DNA from: Trissonchulus latispiculum
Lineage: Eukaryota; Nematoda; Enoplea; Enoplida; Ironidae
Direction of reading: 5' to 3'
Length of the DNA: 64,000 nucleotides
NCBI GenBank assembly: GCA_030248195.1
Contig: JASAND010015835.1
Coordinates: 1 to 64,000 of the forward strand
Below, piece by piece: positions 21,911-31,258 of this stretch (positions are counted from its first letter, which is position 1; the number at the start of each line of letters is the position of its first letter). The position numbers and the translations under genes are program-made. The notes under the pieces were generated by a model that saw nothing but the letters and a program-made list of their open reading frames with translations, did no database searches and had not been told where the DNA came from.

Positions 21911-23940
21911 TTAGGGCGGGACGATCTTAGCAATCGCCGCCCGATGAGCCCGCTGCCGCTCATTCCAAAGATCTTCCATTTCACGATTCAAATATGGGAA
22001 TAATTCAGCGCGCAGAATCATCATAACCTTGCCGAGCCAGTTGCGATTCTGTTTCTTATGCACGAGAATGACCTCGCTGATAATCTGATTATGAGACAAA
22101 TTATTCAATTGATGTTTATTCAACCCAATTCCCCAATATGGGTCATGGGTTGCTTCAACCAGCAGTCGGCAACCAGAATCGCGCAAAAAATGTACAAAAT
22201 CTGGGCAGGACTTGGCCTTAGCACGAAGAACCTCTAGCATAACAAACGCCCGCACGTGCATATCTTTACCTTGCCACATTTTGCTGATGACCGAATCAGG
22301 TGGCAACCAACCCAGAATTTGTTCAGCCGCAAATTTGCAGTAGAATGGATTCAACTAACTGCGCGCTGGCCTCAGCCGGGGCGTGCCAGCGAGCGAAAAA
22401 GAAAAGTTTCCGAAATTGGTAAGCTTGCTCCGATGTTTGAAAATACAAACCCCACAATTCAACCCACCCGTTTGCACCCGGAACCTCCTTCGGCTCAAGA
22501 CGAAACATATTAGAAGTCGGGTCATAAGCACCTTGAAAACTAGCAATCGGGTGAAAATAATTAAAATTTGATGTACGCATCAAAACATGTCCCTAACATT
22601 CGTCCGTGACTTCCTTCGCCACCTCGACCATTTTCTGAGACCGAACTTTCCAAACTCTAATCAAATCTGCCGACTGCTGGAAGCGCGAAACAGATGGATA
22701 AATATTGAGAAATGGAAAAAATTGCGAAACAAGGTCAGCTAACGCGGCAACTTTGTAAGGACCAAAACCAACAACTTGAAACGATTCAAAAAGGACTTCA
22801 CCATCGCGCAGAATAGCAGGAAATTTGATAGAAAGTTTCCAATATTCAGGTTCTTCCAACTGAATACGGTACGAAGGATGCGAAAGAGGCTCCAATGTGT
22901 CCCATTTGATAACCGGAATCGCCTCAGGAAAAAGAATATTTATAACATTGAAATATTTTTCCATTGAAGAATCAGTCAAAGAAAATGGGGGCATATCTCA
23001 AGGTCCTCAAATAATTATCCCAATAGTTGAAAGAAGTCGAAAAATTGGGATTCAGAAGTGAAGAATCCACTTTTGAGCAAAAATCAGGTAAGGTCACAAC
23101 CTGCCACTCGAATTCTGTGGATGTCGCGGTGGATTCGCATAAAAACGAGGAACCGGTTTTTCCACCAAATAACGCGCCGAATACTTGTACAAAACTGACT
23201 TCGAATTTGCAGGATGATCCCAAGGGGCCGCCGAACATTTAAACTGCTGATTTAAACTCGCAAAAGACAAAAAAGTGTTCATCAGGCCACCGAACCGTGT
23301 GAGACGATGGCAATGTTGCAGGATCTTTCAATGAAAAAATCTGCAAAGGAATATCCAATTTCAAAGGAGGATGATGTTCGTCTTTGTGAAGTGGAAAACC
23401 CCGTTTAGCATACCTAGGGTCGGTCGACAAAGGTTGGGAGGCCTTTCTGAGCCTCCGCAGATACGGAAGTCCCAGGTTGTCCAGAAATGGACGAGGCCTC
23501 GTCCGAGCTAAAACGTACCGTAGTACGTGAAGCCAGGACTGAAGATGAACGAGAAGGGTGATTTGTGTCCGATGTAGGAGCAAAAATAGGGTCGAGAGAC
23601 AATCCCAAACCTGCAGATGGAGTGCCGACAGGCGGGACGCCCCCTTGCTCCGGAAAGGTCGAATCTGGAAAAGCAATTTGCAAAAGTTGAGGCATAGAAA
23701 AATCAGCACGCGACATCAAAACATAAACTATTTCAATAGCATCCCATGGGGCTGGATGACCAATCCAAAGAGATAAAATTTCCTTCGAAAAACCAAACGA
23801 AGCGAGGACCGCAAACTGAGAGTCTGTTGAAATTTGAGGCATGCGGTGCCAAAATGCATCCGAAAAAGAAGTACGAGCTGCAACGGGTAATGAGCCCAGA
23901 CCTGGAGTACGATAATTTAGATGCGGCATATACCAAGCAA
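21911..23940 (-). pseudogene. NADAR-domain protein coding region, frame-broken
   Basis: The 3' third encodes a NADAR (YbiA/DUF1768-type) domain. GLYFQTSEQAYQFRKL near 22500-22450 matches the YF-x-T-x-EQAY-Q signature. After a frame change near 22330-22354, HVRAFVMLEVLRAKAKSCPD, then VEATHDPYWGIGLN, match the W/R-x-x-x-M helix and the D-x-x-WGxG core; it ends IAKIVPP at 21911. Known members act on N-glycosidic bonds of ADP-ribose or riboflavin intermediates. Upstream about 470 residues of unrecognised sequence (for example LPDFCSKVDSSLLNPNF and SLWIGHPAPWDAIEIVYVLM) can be followed only by switching frame near 22990, 23110 and 23250, plus one in-frame TAG at 22593-22595. Several switches sit on homopolymers (CCCCC, TTTTTT). 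Codon-like composition persists in each segment. It may be a decayed cargo or ORF of a mobile element; introns are a weaker alternative. Confidence 0.65.
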
Positions 23941-24079
23941 CATGTGAATTTGTCCGCCTGTTGTAAATTCGGTTGATTCTGCACGTTCCAGATAGGGACT
24001 GTGGGGGAAGGGGAGGGAGAGGTAGGGGCGGAATGGGAGGAAGGACGGGGAAGGGACATACGCAAAGGACAACTCATGC

Positions 24080-24202
24080 GCGGCTGAAAAGTAGGGGGGG
24101 TGGGGGCCAAAAAGCGGCCAAAGTGGCATAAAATCGAAAATTTAGGGGGTCCCCCCACCCATCGTCGGAACCCCCCAGATTTTTTGCCCAGCCACACCTA
24201 TG
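24080..24202 (-). mobile_element. CATAGGTGT-type G-tract element end, inverted
   Basis: Minus-strand reading from 24202 gives CATAGGTGTGGCTGGGCAAA, then a GGGGGG-TTCCGACG segment, then CCCCTAAATTTTCGATTTTA, in the same order as 6344-6480. It abuts the 5' side of the NADAR-coding remnant. Confidence 0.6.
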
Positions 24203-24221
24203 CCCCAAATCGAGTTTTTCG

Positions 24222-24876
24222 GGCACTTATTTAGATGGGGGGGGGGGGGGGGCCGCCGCGATTTTTTCGCCTTGGTCCCCCCTTGGTTCGAAAAAATTTT
24301 TTGTCTCCGATTTGGCTGAGAAGTTGCCCTTAGGGTAAATCGAGGTCGCTGATTTCAAAAATCGAATCGAGAGATCGATCCGATCGATCGATCGATCAGT
24401 AGAATCGATCGATCAAAATCGATCAAAAATTTTTTTGACATAATTTTCGCGAAAATTCGTCCCTAGGCTAATTCGGGGGCGCTGATTCCGAATCTGCAGT
24501 AGAAATTTCGATCCGAGCTGCCAAAATCGAGTTATTGTCGAATTTTTGAAAAATCGATGAAAATCGATTTTTGCGGGCGAATGATCGATTTTTAAGAAAT
24601 TTCGACTGCAGATTCGGAATCAACGCCCCCGGATTACCCTAGGGACGAATTTTCGCGAAAATTGGTGACAAAAAAATTTCTGATCGATTTTGATCGATCG
24701 ATTCTACTGATCGAGAGATCGATCGGATCGATCTCTCGATTCGATTTTTGAAATCAGCGACCTCGATTTACCCTGGGGGCAACTTCTCAGCCAAATCGGA
24801 AACAAAAAATTTTTTCGAACCATAAGGGGGGACCAAGGCGAAAAAATCGCCCCCCCCCCCCATCTAAATAAGTGCC
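24222..24876. mobile_element. Complete foldback element (655 bp) with 8-bp duplication
   Basis: Both halves are near-perfect inverted copies of each other: GGCACTTATTTAGATGGGGG at 24222 and the reverse complement ending at 24876, continuing inward through TTTTTTCGCCTTGGTCCCCC, GATTTGGCTGAGAAGTTGCC and a (GATC)n-like block around 24370-24420 and 24690-24745. GTTTTTCG flanks it at 24214-24221 and 24877-24884. The interior centre is at about 24550. Noncoding. The 8-bp duplication fits hAT or P-type transposases; which one mobilised it is unknown. Confidence 0.85.
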
Positions 24877-24959
24877 GTTTTTCGGCCCTCCCCCTCCCCT
24901 CCCTCATTTTTGCCAGACCCCCCTCCCTATTTTTTCAAACCCCCACCCCCACTTTTTTC

Positions 24960-26052
24960 GCCAGCCACACCTATGCCCCACCCCACCCAAAACCGGCTGA
25001 TCCCACCCATAGGTGTACCTTGAGAAAACGTTGGGGGAGGGGGTAACCGAAATTAGGGTGGGTGGGGTCAGCCGTTTTGAGGTGGGGTGGGGTCCGGAAA
25101 AATCGAATTTGGGGGGGGGTAAAAAATTTTTTGATCAAAAATTTAGAAAAAATTCGCAAATTTGCTGAAAAAGCGTTATTTCCAACTAAAAATCAAAAAT
25201 ATTTCTTCATTTTTGCTCATTTATTCGAAAAAACTTGGATTTTTTGCAAAAATTTCGATTTTTTTCCAAACAATTACGAATTTTTACTAATTTTGAGGCA
25301 AAATTTTTAAAATTTTGAGGGTGGGGTCTGGCAAATTTGGGTGGGTGGGGTCTGGGATTTGGTCATTTGGGGGTGGGGTCTGCCTCCAAAATTTCGAGGG
25401 TGGGGTCGGCACTTTTCCATTTGGGGGGGAGGGGTTCCCCCCCCCCCCCCCCCCCCCCCCCCCAGGTACACCTATGACCCCACCCACCCAAATTTCGGCT
25501 GTCCCCACCCCCAACTATCACCCATAGGTGTAACGGAGATTTGGGGTGGGGGAGGCGCCCCCCCCAACATTTTCTGGGGGGGCCCCCTCGGGCGACCCCC
25601 CCCAACCCCCCCAGGACCCCCCCAACCCTCCCCCCAAAAAATTTTTCATTTTTTATGCCAAAAATCGCATTTTCAGCCGCTTCTAATGATAAAAAACATC
25701 TAACCATAAAGTAATTTTAACATTAGACAGTGGTTTTAAACTCCAAAACTTGATTGCCAACATGTTTCCAAGTCCAAAATAAGGACAATATTGAGTCATA
25801 AGATCCATAATACAGTTAAAAACGTGTATTTCTCATAATAATAAACAGTTTAAGCCAAAAATTTGGACATTTTTGAAAATTTTTTCAAAATTTACCCAAA
25901 AAATACCCAATTTTTGGCCATTTATGCGCGACTACCCCCCCCCCCCCCCGGGGACGGCCCCCCCCCCCCAAAAAGTTTTGGGGGGAGGGTTGAAAAAGGC
26001 TTGGGGGGGCTACCCCCCCCCCCCACCCCCCCCCCCCCCACCTTACACCTAT
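24960..26052. mobile_element. Cluster of CATAGGTGT / ACACCTATG-bounded G-tract units
   Basis: ACACCTATG occurs at 24967, 25468 and 26044 and CATAGGTGT at 25008 and 25523. Between them lie alternating AAAATTTT-rich and G- or C-run segments, including a run of about 25 C near 25438-25463. Units 25008-25476 and 25523-26052 look like separate elements facing each other's ends. 25756-25945 repeats 5699-5890. No coding signal. Confidence 0.55.
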
Positions 26053-26995
26053 GCTTTCAAGTGAACTGCAGCGGTGGGCCAACCTAAAGGGCTATACATA
26101 GGGTCTAGTAGTATATACCCTCTAAAGAATTTAAGAATCGCAACTTTTTTTGCGCCTCAGCTGCGCAAGATCGCCGCAGTGGCGCCGCAAAGTCGGCTCT
26201 GAGCGAAAAGTGACCATTTTTGTGGTTATCGCTCAGGTCGAACGTTACGAGCTGGAGCTGATTTCTTTATATATTCAGAAATTACATATATTGAACTAAC
26301 TAACGGTTCAGGTTGCGTTTCTCTATCTCTTCCCTAGCGACCACAGTGGCCCGTCAAAAATGGCGAGGAATTCGAAAAATGAAAAATCGAAATTTCTCGC
26401 TATCTATTCAACTTTGAATGCTCAAACCTTCCATACAATGTTTTTCTGGCATGGAGAATCGATTCCCTCAGTCAGTTTTACCGTCAGACCCACCCATCTT
26501 CTGGGCTGGTTCCACTTTGCCGTCGGGAGGGTCAAGTCGGAAACCGCTTCCTAGTGGTCCATAGTAGGCTTTACCTGGCTGTAGAGTGCTGTGGTGGGGT
26601 GGGGCGGGGACTTAGGCGATTTTGGGTCAAAAATAAAATTTTTTAAACGTGGTCAAATTTGGTATCAAATGAAAGCCCTATGGTATCAAATGAAAGCCCT
26701 AAGTGAGCTGAGCAACTTTTGTCATAGAACTGCGTATCCAAAGTGGCTGTAGAGTGCTGTGGTGGGGTGGGGCGGGGACTTAGGCGATTTTGGGTCAAAA
26801 ATAAAATTTTTCAAAAGTTTTGAAATTTGGTATATATCAAATGAAAGCCCTAAGTGAACTGTGCAGCTTTCGCCATGGAACCATCCACCAAAAGTTGCTG
26901 TGTCGGATTTATGCCTTTACTTTCTCAACCAGGACCAACACACATGCATATTATCCCCTTTTGTGCGGAGCATTTATTGTTACTTGTAATTAAAA
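26053..26995 (+). repeat. Long dispersed repeat, copy 1 (second copy 49935-51290)
   Basis: From GCAGCGGTGGGCCAACCTAA to TTTTGTGCGGAGCATTT the sequence aligns with 49935-51290. Its order is: a 5' unique part with CCGCAGTGGCGCCGCAAAGT and CGAACGTTACGAGCTGGAGC; a CCACTTTGCCGTCGGGAGGG segment; then satellite-like units carrying GCTGTAGAGTGCTGTGGTGG and TTTGGTATCAAATGAAAG; then a 3' segment ending near a GTTACTTG tail. This copy has two satellite-like units. Noncoding repeat of unknown class. Confidence 0.7.
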
Positions 26996-27204
26996 ACTTT
27001 TCGCAAAAATTCCGTTTTTTAGAAAAAATGGCCAAGTTGGTTCTAATATTGGAAATTTTTGGCTGTAAATACTTCTTTTTAGCAAGATCGCAATTTTTTT
27101 AAATTTTGAAGATAATTTTTTACCCCCTCCCCAAATTTGATTTTTCCTGGCCCCATCCCACCCAAATCCGGCTGACACCACCCCACCACCCTAATATCGG
27201 CTAC

Positions 27205-28111
27205 CAGTAGCGTAGATACAAAAAATTTTCAGGGGGGGGGCGGTTTGGACCGAAGTCCGGGGGGGGGGGGTAAAAAATTTTTATTTTTTGCTCAACAATT
27301 GTATGAACACTAAGCACAAAATTTCTAAGGTTCTTAGCTTGAATAGATCGTAGTCGAAAGCGGCATGTTAAAACCCAAAAGGGGGGTCTGGGGGGCGGAG
27401 CCCCCCAGAAGTTGAGAAAATTTTTTAATTTCACCACTAAAACGCTATTGAAACATTGAATTCTTTGCATTATATATTATCAATTCCCAAAGCAAATTTT
27501 GTAGTTTAATTTGCTATATATTTTCCACTTTTATATATAGTAACTACGAAAACTAGATGCTCCCATTATGTATATACATGGGCGCACCCAAGGGGGGGTT
27601 TGGGGGGGGGGGGTTCCGACCCCCCCCCCTTTTTGTCCGACCCCCCCCCCGGGAATTTTCGGGGAGAAAGCAAAAATTCAGCTATTTTTAGTGTATAAAA
27701 TTAAAAATTATGAAAATTTTTCGCGCCTTTCCATTACGGCTTTTTTCAAAATTTCAAAAATTTTCTCAACTTCTGGGGGGCTCCGCCCCCCAGACCCCCC
27801 GCGTCGGCTCATGACGACTCCTAAATCTCGTCATTTTTGTGGCTCCCAAAACGAACTCTTTATTGAAAATTTCGCCGCCGCCACCCCTCCCCCTCAGCGT
27901 AAACGTTTTCAAAGAATAGAAAAGTTTTCAATGAAGTTCAAATGCACTAATTTTGGGGGTATTTTAATACAATTTCTTTGTGTTTATGATAATTGTAAAC
28001 GCCCGCGCGCGGGCTTAATATTTTTATGCTGCCAATTTTTTGTCTGGGGGCAAAACCTTGTGGGGGGGGGGGCCGCCCCCCCCCCCCCCCCCCCCCGTAT
28101 CTACGCTAGTG
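27205..28111. mobile_element. hAT-type element (907 bp) with a nested insert
   Basis: Ends CAGTAGCGTAGATAC (27205) and GTATCTACGCTAGTG (28111) are inverted with one mismatch. TCGGCTAC (27197-27204) and TCGACTAC (28112-28119) are a target duplication with one difference. Inside are two inverted copies of the GGGGGG[GCGGAG]CCCCCC hairpin block with AGAAGTTGAGAAAATTTT, at 27384-27425 and 27760-27800. A second G-rich end, GGGCGCACCCAAGGGGGG, begins near 27580, so another hAT-like element may be nested here. No transposase. Confidence 0.75.
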
Positions 28112-28139
28112 TCGACTACTCCTACCCCCATCTGTTTCT

Positions 28140-28900
28140 CAGGGTATATACACCTATGGGTTGGGGGAGGGGTAAGCTATGGAAAGTTGGTGGTTGACCC
28201 GCGAAATATGATGGGGGTACTCCCTTCCCCGAGCCATATATAGGTGTGTGGGTGTGTGGGTGGGCAAAACAATCAGGGGGGGTGTCGGCCAAAATGGCCA
28301 AAAACCCCTTAATTTTCGATTTTTTGCCATTTTTTTCCAAAAATCTGGGGGGGGGGTAGCAAAATTGGGGGTGGTCGCCAAACTTTGTGCCCCGAACCCC
28401 CCCCCACGAATTGGGACCTCAGAAAATCCAAATTTTTTTGTATTTTAACCCCCCCCCCCTGGTGAAACTGTGTATACACCCGCTCACTGTTTTAAGCAAT
28501 TTAATTGGCTCCCTTTTTGGCTCCAAAAGGGCCGGGGGGGGGGTTAGGTGGGGCCGAAGGTTGGGGGGTGTATATATGTCGAAAATTCTTGAGGGGCAGG
28601 AGAGTATTCCCCAATCCCACCCCCTCGTGCAACTGCGTTTACCCGTCCGCCAACCAAAATTTCCGGTGAAACTATATATGCCCTTTATACCAAAAACTCG
28701 GACAGTTTTGAAAACTTTTGCAAAACTTCCACTAAAACACCAAGTTCTTGTCCAATTTTTAGTGCCGTTGGCGCGACTACCCCCTTCCCCTCCCAATTTT
28801 TGATGGTGGTTTGTAAAAATGGCTGGGGGGGGGTTCGGTTGCCCCCCATCAACCTCTCCACAATTATATATACACACCTATATATATATGATTCTAGGCT
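28140..28900. mobile_element. G-tract units related to the CATAGGTGT family
   Basis: ACACCTATG at 28149 and TATAGGTGTG near 28240 resemble the family termini. 28265-28350 repeats the CCCCTTAATTTTCGATTTTT-TTGCCATTTTT order found at 6420-6450. The rest is G/C-run sequence up to ACACACCTATA near 28872. Boundaries are uncertain. Confidence 0.4.
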
Positions 28901-29799
28901 TAGGAGGATCTTTTGACTTGCATACACTTACACTTCAGAATTTTTGGGTAGTAAAAAGTTTCGTAGACACTGAAACACGCAAACAAGTGGCAGCACAGAA
29001 TTCAGTGCATTCAGTGCGTCCTATTAGAGTTGGATTTTTCCGGAACAAACAGATTGCCGGAAACAACCTTTTTCCGTTTTTTCCATTTTTTCCCTTTTTT
29101 CCGGTCCCCCCAAAATTCACCAATGTGTTAAAATTTGTGTGATTTCATGTTTCTGCATGCATAAAAGCCGTTTTCAACATATTTAATAGCCCCACCGCGT
29201 AGTGCGCACTTTATACAAGCGGTTACAAAGGTTTCAGTATTGATTATATACAGTAATTAATTTTTTCAGCAGACAATACTGTTGAATAAACAGCTGGTGA
29301 CTTCTGTATACCTTGACGGTTCTGCTAGACCTGATCTGTGGTTTTCGTAGGCAGTTTTGGCTGGGCACTGTTAGTCATGGAATTGTTAGGTCTACCTGAG
29401 TTACGCAACCACACATTCCATGGCAAAAAATCTTAAATCCCAGAATTAGCTTAAATTTATGGATATTGTCTTATTAATTCATTATATAAATAGTGTTTTT
29501 GATAGTTTCTTAATGTTCTGATTTCATAAATTAACTTTAGAACATGTCTCGAATATTTTTCCATTTTTTACGATGCTTCGAAGAAACCCAAATACAATTT
29601 AGTCAGATTTCGCATACCCCACGGCCCCACCTACTATGACCCACGGAAAAAGCTGTAAATAACGAAAGGAAAAGTTCAGAAAACATATTCCGCTGTAGAA
29701 ATCGTTAAAATAACACTAGGAATATTTTTCCATCCCATCGGAAAAAAACGGAAAAAACCTTTTTTCAGTACTACTTTTTTCCGCGCCCTTCCCTATGTC

Positions 29800-30237
29800 C
29801 TATATATATATATATATATATAATATATATTATATATATATATATTAGGGATGCACCGGGGCCTGGCCCCGGCCCCGGCACCGGGGCCAGGCTCCGGCCC
29901 CGGTGGTCAGGCCACGGTCCCGACCGGGGCCAACAATTAGCAAAATTTTGGAAATTTTTTACATTTATTGAGCAAAAGTTTGAAATTTGGAAAGCCAACA
30001 AGTGTTGCAAATCGTTATTTTCCCACCGATTTGAATGAAAACGATAGTAACGTTTGTATATCAGAAAGTATTGCAAAATTTGAATTTTCAAGAAAATTTT
30101 TAAAAATTTTCGATTGGGACCCCCAATTTCCAGGCCTCGGCCCCGGCCCCGGTACCAGGGCCAAGGTGGCCCCGGCCCCGACCGGGGCCACGATGAGGTC
30201 CCGGCCCCGGCCCCGGTAGTGGCGGCCCCGGTGCATC

Positions 30238-30303
<66 letters not shown>
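29800..30303. repeat. (TA)n microsatellite split by the hAT element
   Basis: About 45 bp of TA at 29800-29845 and about 62 bp at 30242-30303. Simple repeat, presumably one tract before insertion. Confidence 0.85.
29846..30241. mobile_element. GC-rich hAT-type element inside a TA microsatellite
   Basis: Left end TAGGGATGCACCGGGGCC and right end GGCCCCGGTGCATCTCTA form the common TAGGGATGCACCG-type hAT terminal repeat. Both ends are extended by CCGGGGCC-rich palindromic sequence. The flanks are (TA)n at 29800-29845 and 30242-30303, so an 8-bp duplication cannot be distinguished from the repeat. The AT-rich middle is noncoding. Confidence 0.75.
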
Positions 30304-30305
<2 letters not shown>

Positions 30306-31258
30306 CTGCTGCTGTTCTTTCCGTCTTTGTGAAGATTGTGGAGATATTTTGCCTCACATCTTTCAAGTTCACTTGAACTCCCCGTTACAATTTCAGCCTT
30401 TCAATTTGTTTGTGATAATTTGTTTCGTAATTTTTAGAAATTTTCCTTCACTTTTTTAAATCTTTCGGCCACAACGTATGTATTGCTGTTGCGTTTTCAA
30501 ACAGTTTTTTGTCAAAAATCAGCATTTCTTCTGTTATAAAAAGTTTTGTAGACACAGACAATGAAAACAAGTGGCAGCACAAAATTCAGTGCATCCAGTG
30601 TGTCCTTTGGCTGCTGTTTTTCCGTGTTTTTGAAGCTTTTGAAGATATTTATTTTCCTTAAATTTAACTCTATTTAACATTAAACTATTTAAAAGTTAAT
30701 TTAAATATATTTCTAACTGCGGTGCGCCTCCTTCACAATACAGCCTTTCCATTTGATTCTGTAATTTGGGTCTAGGTGGGAGTACTTACGTCAGAAGAAA
30801 GCCCATTTAGAGGTCTACAGACGATTAGGTTTGCAGTAATTTTCAGCCAACTTCTCGCACGTCCGGTGGCCCTATATACCTGTTTTTGCCGATTTTCGAC
30901 TGAAATCGGTCAAATTTTGTATGTCATTTCGCAAACCTTTCCATACTGATTGCGCAAAACCTGGGAGGGGGTTACAGTCATTTTTAGTACATATATACAA
31001 TACGTATGTGTACCAACTGCGACAGAAAATTTAGAAATGTTGCTTTACGTTTTCAAATATTTCGTCCACTTTTGCGTTTACGCTTGTAGACTGGTTTTTT
31101 CATCCAAAATCTGCATTTTTCTTAAAATAGCTTTGTGGACAGACTCTGTAGCACTTGTTCCGACGGGGTTCCCCCCACTAGTGGGGTGAGGGCGGGTGTC
31201 CCCCCACCTCCCCACCCCCTCCTTTTTCCCTAGAAAAAGCCCGTCCTTCAGTAGTGGG

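Larger units (their letters stand above)
28950..30660. repeat. Direct duplicate segments around 28950-29030 and 30535-30625
   Basis: AAAAAGTTTCGTAGACACTG, then CAAACAAGTGGCAGCACAGA and TTCAGTGCATTCAGTGCGTC at 28960-29020, recurs with few changes at 30540-30605. A second pair, GCTGCTGTTCTTTCCGTCTT near 30306 and GGCTGCTGTTTTTCCGTGTT near 30609, shares an adjoining GAAGATATTT. These are pieces of a repeat interrupted by the TA repeat and hAT element between them. Noncoding. Confidence 0.5.

Noticed and set aside
25341..26087. Proline-rich open frames (PPPPPPPP)
   Set aside because: They are translations of homopolymer C/G runs in the CATAGGTGT-type elements.
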